A DNA stretch of 13,213 bases, taken from assembly GCA_002451465.1 (NCBI GenBank), contig DKCJ01000025.1, forward strand, positions 1-13,213. Reading direction: 5' to 3'. Below are positions 7,243 through 13,213 of this stretch, piece by piece. The DNA comes from Caryophanales bacterium UBA6877 (GTDB lineage: Bacteria; Bacillota_I; Bacilli_A; RFN20; CAG-826). Position 1 is the first letter of the stretch; each line of letters opens with the position of its first letter. The position numbers and the translations under genes are program-made. The notes under the pieces are model-generated. The model searched no databases and was not told where the DNA came from. It was given only the letters and a program-made list of their open reading frames with translations.

Positions 7243-8685
7243 ATGAGACTTACCAAAAGGAAAATTTTAAATTTAATAAGTTTACCAATACTTTTGGTAA
7301 GTCTTTTTTCTTGTAATGGCAATAATAAAGAAAAAAATAATAAAATAATGTTTTGGCATACTTTTGGTCAAAGTCTTACGGATGAATTAGAGGCAAAAGC
7401 TAGCGATTTTGAAAAAATCATAAAGGAAAATGAAGGTGTTGATGTTGATATCCAATTTAGTTACATAGGTAGTTATGATGATATCCAAAATCAAATTGAG
7501 AAAGGATTTGCTGTTGGAAATACTCCTACAATTGCTGTAGCTTATCCAGATCACGTTGCTAGTTATTTATCTCACGAAGATTTTGACGAGGAGTTTGTTT
7601 ATAATCTTGATAATTTGATGCACGATCCAGAAATTGGTTATGGCACCAATTCTTATTTAAATGATGGTAAAGATGAAAGTGATTTTGTTAAAGCTTTCTA
7701 TAAGGAATCAGGAGAATATCTAAAAAAAGGCACATACTCATTACCTTTCCTTAAAAGTAGTGAAGTATTAATGTATAACAAAGATGTTGTTGATGAAAGA
7801 CTTTTAAAAGCCTATGATTCTACAATTACAGATTATGATAAATATATGGCTAATTTAACTTGGGATCAGTTTATTGATCTTTTAAAATTTGTTAAAAAAG
7901 ACATAGATAATGGTGGAGAGATATGTGGTAATGCCCTTGAAGTACCTTTTATTTATGATAGTGATGAAAATTTATTTATTACTAAATGTTATCAAAATAA
8001 TATCCCATTTATTTCTATTAAAGATGGAAAAGGGTCGTTAGATTTTGATAATGATAAAGCAAAAGAAATGGTTAAAACTTTAAAAGGTTATTATGATGAT
8101 GGTTTATTAAAAACTAAAGGTAGTAATGACGGTCAATATGGTTCTTATTCATTTACTGAAGGAAGATGTTTATTCACTGTTGGAAGTAGTGGTGGAGCTG
8201 GTTATAATGACCCAGGTGATGCTAGTTTTAATGTTGGTGTCGTTAAGGTTCCATATGAAAATAATAACCCATTATATGTTTCGCAAGGACCAACTTTAAC
8301 TTTATTAAAAAGTAAAGGTGTTAATGAAGAAACTAATGAGTTTAGAAAAGAATATGGTTGGAAATTCCTTAAATATATCACTAATACTGAAAACAACGCG
8401 GACATTTGTTATTTAGGAAGTGAGGGATATGTTCCTGTTAGAGAGTCTTCTTATGCTTCTGGTTACTATAAAGACTATTTAGAAGAAGGAGATACTTTCT
8501 TAGCAAGAACCTCAAAGGTTGTTGTTGAAGATATTAAAGGTAGATATTTATCAACCCCAGCATTTAAAGGAAGTAGTTTAGCTCGTGATCAAGTTGGTGG
8601 AATTATTGCCAATGTATTTTTAGATAAATACACAATTGATCAAGCGTTTGAAGAAGCTAAAAAGATGGCTTCACTAGGTATGTAA
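7243..8685 (+). CDS. Second substrate-binding lipoprotein, paralog of the preceding gene
   Basis: This 480-residue solute-binding lipoprotein has a signal peptide ending LVSLFSC, with lipidated Cys24. It aligns by eye along its whole length with the upstream binding protein: MFWHTFGQSLTDELEAKASDF for the first strand and helix, AYPDHVASYLS, YSLPFLKSSEVLMYNKDV, YDSDENLFIT, LFTVGSSGG, PAFKGSSLARDQVGG. Divergence is clear, including extra acidic segments near 115-150 (DEEFVYNLDNLMHDPEI...). The two could bind different ligands and share one channel, as known for some ABC importers. AGAGG at 7229-7233 supports the start, 37 bases after the previous gene. The first 20 codons hold a 14-bp inverted repeat followed by a T-run (separate entry), a possible site for control of this gene and those below it. 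Confidence 0.92.
   Translation: MRLTKRKILNLISLPILLVSLFSCNGNNKEKNNKIMFWHTFGQSLTDELEAKASDFEKIIKENEGVDVDIQFSYIGSYDDIQNQIEKGFAVGNTPTIAVAYPDHVASYLSHEDFDEEFVYNLDNLMHDPEIGYGTNSYLNDGKDESDFVKAFYKESGEYLKKGTYSLPFLKSSEVLMYNKDVVDERLLKAYDSTITDYDKYMANLTWDQFIDLLKFVKKDIDNGGEICGNALEVPFIYDSDENLFITKCYQNNIPFISIKDGKGSLDFDNDKAKEMVKTLKGYYDDGLLKTKGSNDGQYGSYSFTEGRCLFTVGSSGGAGYNDPGDASFNVGVVKVPYENNNPLYVSQGPTLTLLKSKGVNEETNEFRKEYGWKFLKYITNTENNADICYLGSEGYVPVRESSYASGYYKDYLEEGDTFLARTSKVVVEDIKGRYLSTPAFKGSSLARDQVGGIIANVFLDKYTIDQAFEEAKKMASLGM
7246..7309 (+). promoter_or_regulatory. Terminator-like inverted repeat directly after the start codon of the second binding protein
   Basis: AGACTTACCAAAAG (7246-7259) is a perfect 14-bp inverted match of CTTTTGGTAAGTCT (7291-7304), with a 31-base loop, and is followed by six T (7304-7309). 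The right arm can instead form a shorter hairpin: TTACCAA (7282-7288) with TTGGTAA (7294-7300), loop of 5. TTACCAA is present twice (7250-7256 and 7282-7288), giving two competing structures that both lead into the T-run. The left arm begins at the base after ATG 7243-7245, so the fold would also lie in the ribosome footprint. It may be an attenuator or translational switch; function is inferred. Confidence 0.45.
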
Positions 8686-8686
8686 T

Positions 8687-10102
8687 ATGAACTTATTTAA
8701 GAAATTATTTTTAACAATTGTAACTTCATTATCAGTGTTTGTTGTTTCATCTTGTAATAAAGAAGGTTTTGTTGATTACGCTTCAAAAAGCGAAGCAAGA
8801 CTTGCACTTGATTATAAAGATAAAAGCTTTTTAACAGATGGCATTGCTAAAGTTTCTTTAGAAACAGCTATTGATGGAGATACCGCACATTTTAAAGAAG
8901 AAGGTGTTAAAGAAACTATTAAGTGCCGTTTTTATGGTGTTGATACTCCTGAATCGACTGGTGATATTGAGCCTTATGGGAAAGCAGCTAGTAATTTCAC
9001 TAAGGAAAAACTTAAAAAAGCTGATAAAGATGGAACAATAGTTATTTCGGTTCCATCAGATACTTATACTAAGCCATCATTTGACTCTACAGGATCTAGA
9101 TATCTTGCGTTAGTGTGGATCAACGAAGATGTAAAAAATTGCGATTATAAAGATCTTGAACTTTTAAATCTTCTTTTAGTTCAAGAAGGATATAGTGATG
9201 TTAAAAATGCTTCGCAAATTGAAAGATTAGAACCTATATTTAGAGAGGCATGGCAACAAGCTCAAGATCTTAAGCTCAATATGTTTTCTGGCGAAGATGA
9301 TCCACTTTATAATTATGGTAGTTATGAACCAGTTTCACTTTTAGATATGAAAATTGAGTTAGAGAAACAAATTGCAGCTCAAGCTAAAGGCGAAGAATAT
9401 AAAAATAAATATGATAATAAAAATGTCAAAGTTGTCGGCACAGTTGTCGGTTATGCAAATCGAATTATTTATCTTCAAAATTATTATTCTGTCGAAAATG
9501 GTGGAAGGTTTGGATATGGAGAATATGCTGGAATAAATATTTATACTGGTATGGGTAGTATTTCTAGTAAATTCTATAAAAAGAATACTTATTTACAAAT
9601 ATGTGGAACTGCTGTTGATAGTGAAAATTTTGGTTTCCAAATAAGCGGTTGTTCTTTTAAAGAATATAACCCAAAGGAAAACGATGCACAAGTTTTAATA
9701 TCTCCAAAGGATAACACCGATGAATATAAAATGTATACCTTTGAGAAGAGTGTTAAAGATATTAAACAAAATGATTATGAAATATTGAATTCACCAGTTG
9801 AGTTTACGGATGAGGTTAAAGTTACTGGTGGTTATGATAGCACAACCTCTAACGAGATTACCCTTTATGTTGCAACTAAAGAGGGTGAAGAACTTGATTT
9901 TAATGTTTATTTATCATTTATTTATAAGCCAGATGAATCTAATCCATCTCTTGCGTGGAATAGTTATACATATTTTGTTGACAAACTCTTTACTTTACAA
10001 GGTGTTCTTGCTCTTCACAAAACTAAAAAAGGTAATTATAAGGTGCAAATATTGCCAACAACCAGTAGTGATTTGTCATTAGTAGGTGGATATGAAGGCT
10101 AA
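8687..10102 (+). CDS. Thermonuclease-like (SNase) lipoprotein with C-terminal tandem OB-like domains
   Basis: This is a predicted surface-anchored, Ca2+-dependent nuclease of 471 residues. The signal peptide ends VVSSC with lipidated Cys23. The SNase domain (about 55-200) keeps all key residues of the staphylococcal enzyme: DGDT 63-66 (metal ligand D65), R81, D86 and E89 in CRFYGVDTPE, and R138 in GSRYLALVW. After a DDPLYNYG segment (204-211) come two beta-rich regions, about 245-327 (VKVVGTVVGYANRIIYL...) and 375-463 (VKVTGGYDSTTSNEITLYV...), which look like OB folds and could hold the nucleic acid. The gene starts one base after the previous stop with only a weak AGG (8676-8678), so it is probably translated by coupling. 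Family knowledge: mycoplasma MnuA/MG186-type nucleases sit beside the same kind of transporter. Activity is inferred from the intact site. Confidence 0.9.
   Translation: MNLFKKLFLTIVTSLSVFVVSSCNKEGFVDYASKSEARLALDYKDKSFLTDGIAKVSLETAIDGDTAHFKEEGVKETIKCRFYGVDTPESTGDIEPYGKAASNFTKEKLKKADKDGTIVISVPSDTYTKPSFDSTGSRYLALVWINEDVKNCDYKDLELLNLLLVQEGYSDVKNASQIERLEPIFREAWQQAQDLKLNMFSGEDDPLYNYGSYEPVSLLDMKIELEKQIAAQAKGEEYKNKYDNKNVKVVGTVVGYANRIIYLQNYYSVENGGRFGYGEYAGINIYTGMGSISSKFYKKNTYLQICGTAVDSENFGFQISGCSFKEYNPKENDAQVLISPKDNTDEYKMYTFEKSVKDIKQNDYEILNSPVEFTDEVKVTGGYDSTTSNEITLYVATKEGEELDFNVYLSFIYKPDESNPSLAWNSYTYFVDKLFTLQGVLALHKTKKGNYKVQILPTTSSDLSLVGGYEG
10084..10089 (+). promoter_or_regulatory. Ribosome site that helps set the start of the second nuclease
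   Basis: AGGTGG lies inside the end of the preceding gene, just before ATG 10092. The frame is open back to GTG 10086, but that codon overlaps this ribosome site and would only add two residues. The ATG gives a cleaner lipoprotein signal (MKAKFKSL...). The spacing measured from AGG (10084-10086) is 5 bases, short but usable with coupled translation. Confidence 0.5.
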
Positions 10103-11246
10103 ATTTAAATCTCTATTCATATTATTGAGCTTGGTTTCGCTAGTTTCTTGTAAACAAGATGTTGATGAGAATTTTGATGATAAACCATTTATAAGCGAAA
10201 TTCTCGTTAATGAAAATTTTCTTGATAGTGCTATAGAAATTTCAAATACTAAAGTATTAAAAAATGAATATTTTTTAAACTTTTATCAAGGAAGTAATAT
10301 TTTATTTACAAAGAAGATTAATGATGATTTTTTAGATAATGAAAATGCATCCATTGTTTATCAAAATTCACGATTCAGTAAGACTCTTGATCAAAATGTA
10401 AAGGTTGTAAAATTTAAAGACAACTATATTTATGGTAGTAACTATATTGAAATAGTTGATAAGAATAACAATGTGATTGATTCTATTGGCACAAAAGGTT
10501 TTAGTTACGAAATAATTAATAATGGTAGCTTAATTAAAAATGAAAATAATTTATTTGCAACTAAAGTTTTTGATAAAAAAGTTTGGTATAGAGTTCGTAG
10601 TGATAACACAAAATATTTAGGCAATTTAAAAACCCCAATTAAATACGATGATTTTATAAAAGGTCCATCAATCATGGAAAATTATTTAGGTAGTCCATTT
10701 GTAAAAGATGGTAAACCTCTTGGTGGTTTTCTTGAAACTAGTGTTAGTTCATATGGCGATGGTGATACAACTAATTTCGTTTATAAAAGTGCTGATGGTA
10801 GCAAGCTTGATGTATTGAAAACTGTTGAAAGAACAAGATATTATTATGTGGACACTCCCGAAATTGATCATAGTAGTGAAGGAAGTGGTATAAAAGAAGA
10901 ACCATGGGGCGTTGCAGCTCAAAATTACACTAATAATATTTTAGGAAATGCCAAACACATTTTAATTCAAAGTGCACTTGGTGGAAGCTTAAGAGAAACT
11001 TATGGAAGATTGCTTGGGTTTGTTTGGTATACAAATGTTGAAAGTCCCGACTTTTTTGATTATAAATTATTAAATTATGAATTAGTTTTAAATGGATATG
11101 CTAAATTTATGTCTGGTTCAATATTAAACGAAATGTTGTCTAATGAAGTTTTATATTATCATTACTTTGATATAGCAAATGAGATTGCCGCATCAAAAGG
11201 GATAAAAATTCATGGAGAAATCGATCCAAATTATAACTATAAATAG
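10092..11246 (+). CDS. Second thermonuclease-like lipoprotein, with an N-terminal lamin-tail-like domain
   Basis: This 384-residue protein (from ATG 10092) is a predicted anchored nuclease. The signal peptide MKAKFKSLFILLSLVSLVSC gives lipidated Cys20. Residues about 32-180 start PFISEILVNENFLDSAIEISN and continue NYIEIVDKNNNVIDSIG. This resembles the lamin-tail domain (xxISEIxxN...xxIEIxN), often found with secreted nucleases; the assignment is moderate. The SNase domain (about 212-375) has DGDT 223-226, R249, D254 and E257 (RTRYYYVDTPE), and R306 (TYGRLLGFVWY), all the expected catalytic positions. It ends HGEIDPNYNYK, matching DDPLYNYG after the SNase domain of the upstream nuclease. It overlaps the preceding gene by 11 bases. 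Its stop TAG overlaps the next gene's AGGAGG. Two nucleases with different helper domains may prefer different substrates or ends. Confidence 0.88.
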   Translation: MKAKFKSLFILLSLVSLVSCKQDVDENFDDKPFISEILVNENFLDSAIEISNTKVLKNEYFLNFYQGSNILFTKKINDDFLDNENASIVYQNSRFSKTLDQNVKVVKFKDNYIYGSNYIEIVDKNNNVIDSIGTKGFSYEIINNGSLIKNENNLFATKVFDKKVWYRVRSDNTKYLGNLKTPIKYDDFIKGPSIMENYLGSPFVKDGKPLGGFLETSVSSYGDGDTTNFVYKSADGSKLDVLKTVERTRYYYVDTPEIDHSSEGSGIKEEPWGVAAQNYTNNILGNAKHILIQSALGGSLRETYGRLLGFVWYTNVESPDFFDYKLLNYELVLNGYAKFMSGSILNEMLSNEVLYYHYFDIANEIAASKGIKIHGEIDPNYNYK

Positions 11247-11250
11247 GAGG
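11245..11250 (+). promoter_or_regulatory. AGGAGG ribosome site overlapping the preceding stop codon
   Basis: A full-consensus AGGAGG shares its first two bases with the TAG stop (11244-11246) of the second nuclease gene and lies 7 bases before ATG 11258. It fixes the start of the zinc-ribbon gene and ties its translation to the end of the nuclease. Confidence 0.8.
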
Positions 11251-11257
11251 AATATTT

Positions 11258-11734
11258 ATGTTTTGTCAACATTGTGGTAAAAATATCAAAATAAATGAAG
11301 AAAAATTATCTAAAGTTAATGGTGAAGTAAATAAAACATTAATTATTGATCCAAAAGTAGAAAAGGTTTATGTATGCCCAAGATGTAATCATATTGTAAA
11401 AGAACATCTTGATAAACAAGACTTAAAAGAATTGTCTCAAGCGAGTCACGCAGAAATTCATCGTGCGAAAAATAAGTTTTCATCTGGAATGGTTTCTTTA
11501 ATGATTGGTTTTATCTTATCTTGTATATCTTTTTTGTTTTTATCAATGGCATTTAAGGCTACTAACAACTATAATTTAGTTATTGGCATCGAATTTTATG
11601 TTTTTGTCGCTCTTATTGTTATCGGTGTTACCTTATTAACAATAGGAATAAGTTATGTTGTTATAGGTGTTAAACGAACTAAAATGTATCAAAACGTTTT
11701 AAAAGACATTCAAAATGATACATTTGTTCAATAA
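11258..11734 (+). CDS. Small zinc-ribbon protein with two membrane helices, function unknown
   Basis: This 158-residue protein begins with a likely zinc ribbon: FCQHCGK (C3, C6) and VCPRCNH (C40, C43) form two CxxC knuckles separated by about 33 residues. A charged linker (about 46-76, KEHLDKQDLKELSQASHAEIHRAKNK) leads to two hydrophobic segments at about 77-99 and 110-138, then a short basic tail (GVKRTKMYQ...). There is no signal peptide, so the ribbon is probably cytoplasmic. Similar small zinc-ribbon membrane proteins are common in Firmicutes and mostly uncharacterised. Its place between a surface nuclease and an OB-fold lipoprotein, 11 bases after the former, suggests a role in assembly or sensing for this system, but nothing in the sequence proves it. 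Confidence 0.8.
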   Translation: MFCQHCGKNIKINEEKLSKVNGEVNKTLIIDPKVEKVYVCPRCNHIVKEHLDKQDLKELSQASHAEIHRAKNKFSSGMVSLMIGFILSCISFLFLSMAFKATNNYNLVIGIEFYVFVALIVIGVTLLTIGISYVVIGVKRTKMYQNVLKDIQNDTFVQ

Positions 11735-11740
11735 AAATGG

Positions 11741-11762
11741 TTTAAAGACGTATCGTCTTAAA
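11741..11762 (+). promoter_or_regulatory. Stem-loop before the last gene of the cluster
   Basis: TTTAAAGACG (11741-11750) pairs with CGTCTTAAA (11754-11762), with a 3-base loop and one bulged A: six pairs next to the loop, then three more. The T-run that would make it a clear terminator is weak (only the TTTT at 11769-11772 inside TATAAATTTT). It may end some transcripts or protect mRNA 3' ends between the zinc-ribbon gene and the final lipoprotein gene. TATAAA at 11763-11768 could be a -10, but I see no good -35. Confidence 0.35.
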
Positions 11763-11772
11763 TATAAATTTT

Positions 11773-11777
11773 GGAGG
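11773..11777 (+). promoter_or_regulatory. GGAGG ribosome site deciding the start of the OB-fold lipoprotein
   Basis: The frame is open from TTG 11771, but GGAGG at 11773-11777 lies within that stretch and is spaced 5 bases from ATG 11783. The downstream ATG also gives a standard lipoprotein signal peptide (MKKKFINALIIGG...). The longer form is therefore rejected. Confidence 0.85.
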
Positions 11778-11782
11778 AACTT

Positions 11783-12952
11783 ATGAAGAAAAAATTTATT
11801 AATGCATTAATTATTGGTGGTGTTGCTGTTTTAGGACTCTCGGGACTTGTTGGTTGCCAAAAAGAAGAAGAAAAACCAGAGCCAAAACCTGTTACTGGTT
11901 TTACTATTGCTAATAAAAATGCTTTACAAGAAGTTTGGAAACTTGGAGAAGTCGATAGAGAGATGACATTTACCTTTACTGGAGCAGAAGTTAATGTTGC
12001 TAGTGCTATTTCAAGTGGGGCTTTAACAATAACAAGTAGCGATAGTGAAGTTGTTGTAGTTAATGGTTTCATGCTTGCAGCAAAAGGTGTCGGTAAATCA
12101 ACAGTTACTGCAACTTATACTAACAGTGAAGAGTTAGGTGGTGAAAAATTTAGTGATACAGTTGAACTTGAAGTTAAAGAACAAGATAAAGAGAAAGAAG
12201 CTATTAAAGCAACTGTTACAGAATTTGCTAATGCAGAATATGATGAAAGTGTTGGTAATAAAGAAGTTTATTTAGTTACTGGAACAATTACTAAATTTAA
12301 AGGTGAAAATGGTGGAGATTATGGAAATGTTTATATTTCAGACGGAACAACTGAAATATTACTTTATGGAACAACAGCCACCAATACAGCTTTAAAATTT
12401 GCTGATGGAAAATGGGGTTTCAAGAATCCAAAAGATTATTTAACTAATGAATTTACCAAAAACCTTAAGGTTGGTGATAGCGTTACAGCTTTATTAATTA
12501 GACAAGATTATAAAGGAGCTGCTCAAGGCGTTGGTTTGTACGTTTATAAAGGCGAAGGTACTTATGATGATCTTGTTACTCCAACAAAAGCAACCCTTGA
12601 AGAAGTTATTAATGATTCAAACGTTACCCCAGGCGTTAAATTATTTGAAACAGAAGCAACAATTCTTGGTTTTGGTACAGATCAAGACAGTTTATCAGAT
12701 ACGCCAAATAACAAATATGGAAACATGTTTGTAACTGATGGTAAAAATACTATTCAAGTTTATGGCGCTACTGCTGGTAAACGTATGAATTGGTATAAAG
12801 GGAAAATAAGTATTCATAATCCACAAGACTTCTTAACAAATGAAATTACAAAGGATTTAAAGAAAGGTGATAAAATTAAGTTCAATTGTGCTAGAAGTGA
12901 TTATAAGGGTGTTAAACAAATAGGCATAACTTCTCTTACAAAAGTTGAATAG
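11783..12952 (+). CDS. Lipoprotein with an Ig-like domain and two duplicated OB-like domains
   Basis: This 389-residue surface lipoprotein has signal peptide MKKKFINALIIGGVAVLGLSGLVGC, lipidated at Cys25, then a Glu/Pro/Lys linker. Residues about 38-132 look like a bacterial Ig-like (BIG2-type) domain: ITSSDSEVVVVNGFMLAAKGVGKSTVTATY. Two related domains follow at about 140-256 and 270-388. Shared landmarks in order are YGNVYISDG/YGNMFVTDG, LLYGTTA/QVYGATA, NPKDYLTNEFTKNLKVGD/NPQDFLTNEITKDLKKGD, and RQDYKG/RSDYKG, so this is an internal duplication. The strand pattern fits OB folds, often nucleic-acid binding. In this operon it could hold DNA or RNA for the nucleases; that is inference, and polysaccharide or protein binding is not excluded. 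It is the last gene, 48 bases after the zinc-ribbon gene and just before a strong hairpin. Confidence 0.87.
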   Translation: MKKKFINALIIGGVAVLGLSGLVGCQKEEEKPEPKPVTGFTIANKNALQEVWKLGEVDREMTFTFTGAEVNVASAISSGALTITSSDSEVVVVNGFMLAAKGVGKSTVTATYTNSEELGGEKFSDTVELEVKEQDKEKEAIKATVTEFANAEYDESVGNKEVYLVTGTITKFKGENGGDYGNVYISDGTTEILLYGTTATNTALKFADGKWGFKNPKDYLTNEFTKNLKVGDSVTALLIRQDYKGAAQGVGLYVYKGEGTYDDLVTPTKATLEEVINDSNVTPGVKLFETEATILGFGTDQDSLSDTPNNKYGNMFVTDGKNTIQVYGATAGKRMNWYKGKISIHNPQDFLTNEITKDLKKGDKIKFNCARSDYKGVKQIGITSLTKVE

Positions 12953-12963
12953 AATATTAAAAG

Positions 12964-12999
12964 TAAATTAGAGAACCGAATTATCGGTTCTCTAATTTA
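12964..12999 (+). terminator. Strong hairpin at the end of the operon
   Basis: A 16-bp perfect stem, TAAATTAGAGAACCGA (12964-12979) with TCGGTTCTCTAATTTA (12984-12999), and loop ATTA lies 11 bases after the last stop codon. There is no clean T-run beyond the stem; only TAATTT within its right arm is T-rich. It is most likely the operon's terminator or 3'-end stabiliser. Confidence 0.7.
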
Positions 13000-13020
13000 A
13001 AGTAATAGAATATAAATTGA

Positions 13021-13049
13021 TTTACAATAAAAATTGATTTAGTTATAAT
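13021..13049 (+). promoter_or_regulatory. Promoter of the tRNA-Lys gene
   Basis: TTTACA (13021-13026) and a perfect TATAAT (13044-13049) are 17 bases apart. The expected start, about 7 bases downstream, falls at about 13056, shortly before the tRNA at 13063. The tRNA thus has its own promoter, separate from the operon. Confidence 0.75.
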
Positions 13050-13062
13050 ATTAAAGCATTTT

Positions 13063-13138
13063 GGTCCTCTAGCTCAGTTGGTAGAGCAACTGACTCTTAA
13101 TCAGTGGGTCCGGAGTTCGAGTCTCCGGAGGATCACCA
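13063..13138 (+). tRNA. tRNA-Lys, anticodon CTT
   Basis: A 76-base cloverleaf reads AAG codons. Acceptor arm GGTCCTC (13063-13069) pairs with GAGGATC (13128-13134) including one G-T wobble. The D-arm has AGCTCAGTTGGTAGAGC. The anticodon stem ACTGA/TCAGT encloses loop CTCTTAA with anticodon CTT at 13096-13098 (tRNA position 34). The T-arm is CCGGAGTTCGAGTCTCCGG. The discriminator A at 13135 is followed by an encoded CCA (13136-13138). CTT cannot efficiently read AAA, so a separate tRNA-Lys(TTT) is expected elsewhere in this AT-rich genome. Confidence 0.97.
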
Positions 13139-13149
13139 AAATTAGAAAT

Positions 13150-13176
13150 AACCTCATTTTTGAGGTTTTTCTTTTT
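13150..13176 (+). terminator. Intrinsic terminator of the tRNA-Lys gene
   Basis: AACCTCA (13150-13156) and TGAGGTT (13161-13167) form a 7-bp stem with loop TTTT, followed by TTTCTTTTT (13168-13176). It begins 12 bases after the tRNA, a standard rho-independent terminator. The remaining bases to 13213 are A/T-rich and show no gene. Confidence 0.88.
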
Positions 13177-13213
13177 ATAAAGTAGTTTTTTATTTATTTA
13201 ATTAACTATATAA

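Noticed and set aside
3639..8685. Plain maltose or glycerol-3-phosphate importer
   Set aside because: Family similarity supports this name, but there are no glycosidase, phosphotransferase or glycerol genes nearby, while two nucleases and OB-fold lipoproteins share the operon. I keep the substrate open rather than assign sugar.
9798..10082. Plus-strand open frame of 94 codons inside the first nuclease gene
   Set aside because: It is in another frame of a gene whose C-terminal domain continues beyond it; no ribosome site and low-complexity Leu/Ile-rich product.
11758..12072. Minus-strand open frame of 104 codons
   Set aside because: It is antisense to the signal peptide and Ig-like domain of the last lipoprotein gene and has no supporting signals.
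1..13213. CRISPR array, insertion sequence, prophage or toxin-antitoxin genes
   Set aside because: No regularly spaced repeats, transposase motifs, terminal inverted repeats of an element, integrase or phage structural genes were seen. The tRNA-Lys end shows no duplicated attachment sequence within the window.

Overview
The window is AT-rich DNA carrying a tightly packed, single-strand gene cluster of Firmicutes/Mollicutes-like character: strong AGGAGG-type ribosome sites, many lipoprotein signal peptides with lipobox cysteines, and lysine/asparagine/isoleucine-rich proteins. All stop codons are TAA or TAG, and every tryptophan codon I inspected is TGG. UGA is therefore not being read as Trp, as it is in Mycoplasma and Spiroplasma. 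The best guess is a low-GC Bacilli or Mollicutes relative with the standard code (Acholeplasma-like, RF39-like or Erysipelotrichia-like); this is inference from composition and gene content.

Layout: (a) 3-113, tail of an upstream gene. (b) 175-12952, ten same-strand genes with gaps of at most 48 bases or small overlaps, probably one operon read from a promoter at 146-174 and closed by a 16-bp hairpin at 12964-12999. In order: an unknown ectodomain/3-TM protein; a sugar-type (UgpC/MalK-like) ABC ATPase with an insertion of about 270 residues; two inner-membrane permeases; two paralogous substrate-binding lipoproteins; two lipoproteins with complete staphylococcal-nuclease active sites but different accessory domains (tandem OB-like folds in one, a lamin-tail-like domain in the other); a zinc-ribbon/2-TM protein; and a lipoprotein with an Ig-like domain and a duplicated OB-like domain. 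(c) 13021-13176, a tRNA-Lys(CTT) gene with its own promoter and terminator.

Read as a whole, the operon looks like a cell-surface machine that binds extracellular nucleic acid (OB-fold lipoproteins), cuts it (two anchored nucleases), captures products (two binding proteins) and imports them (ABC transporter). The association of an SNase lipoprotein with an insert-bearing 'UgpC' ATPase and two permeases is known from mycoplasmas (MG186-MG189 in M. genitalium, mnuA loci). The expanded version here, with two nucleases, two binding proteins, an OB-repeat lipoprotein and two unknown membrane proteins, deserves attention. The substrate is inferred, not shown: by family alone the transporter would be called a carbohydrate or glycerol-3-phosphate importer.
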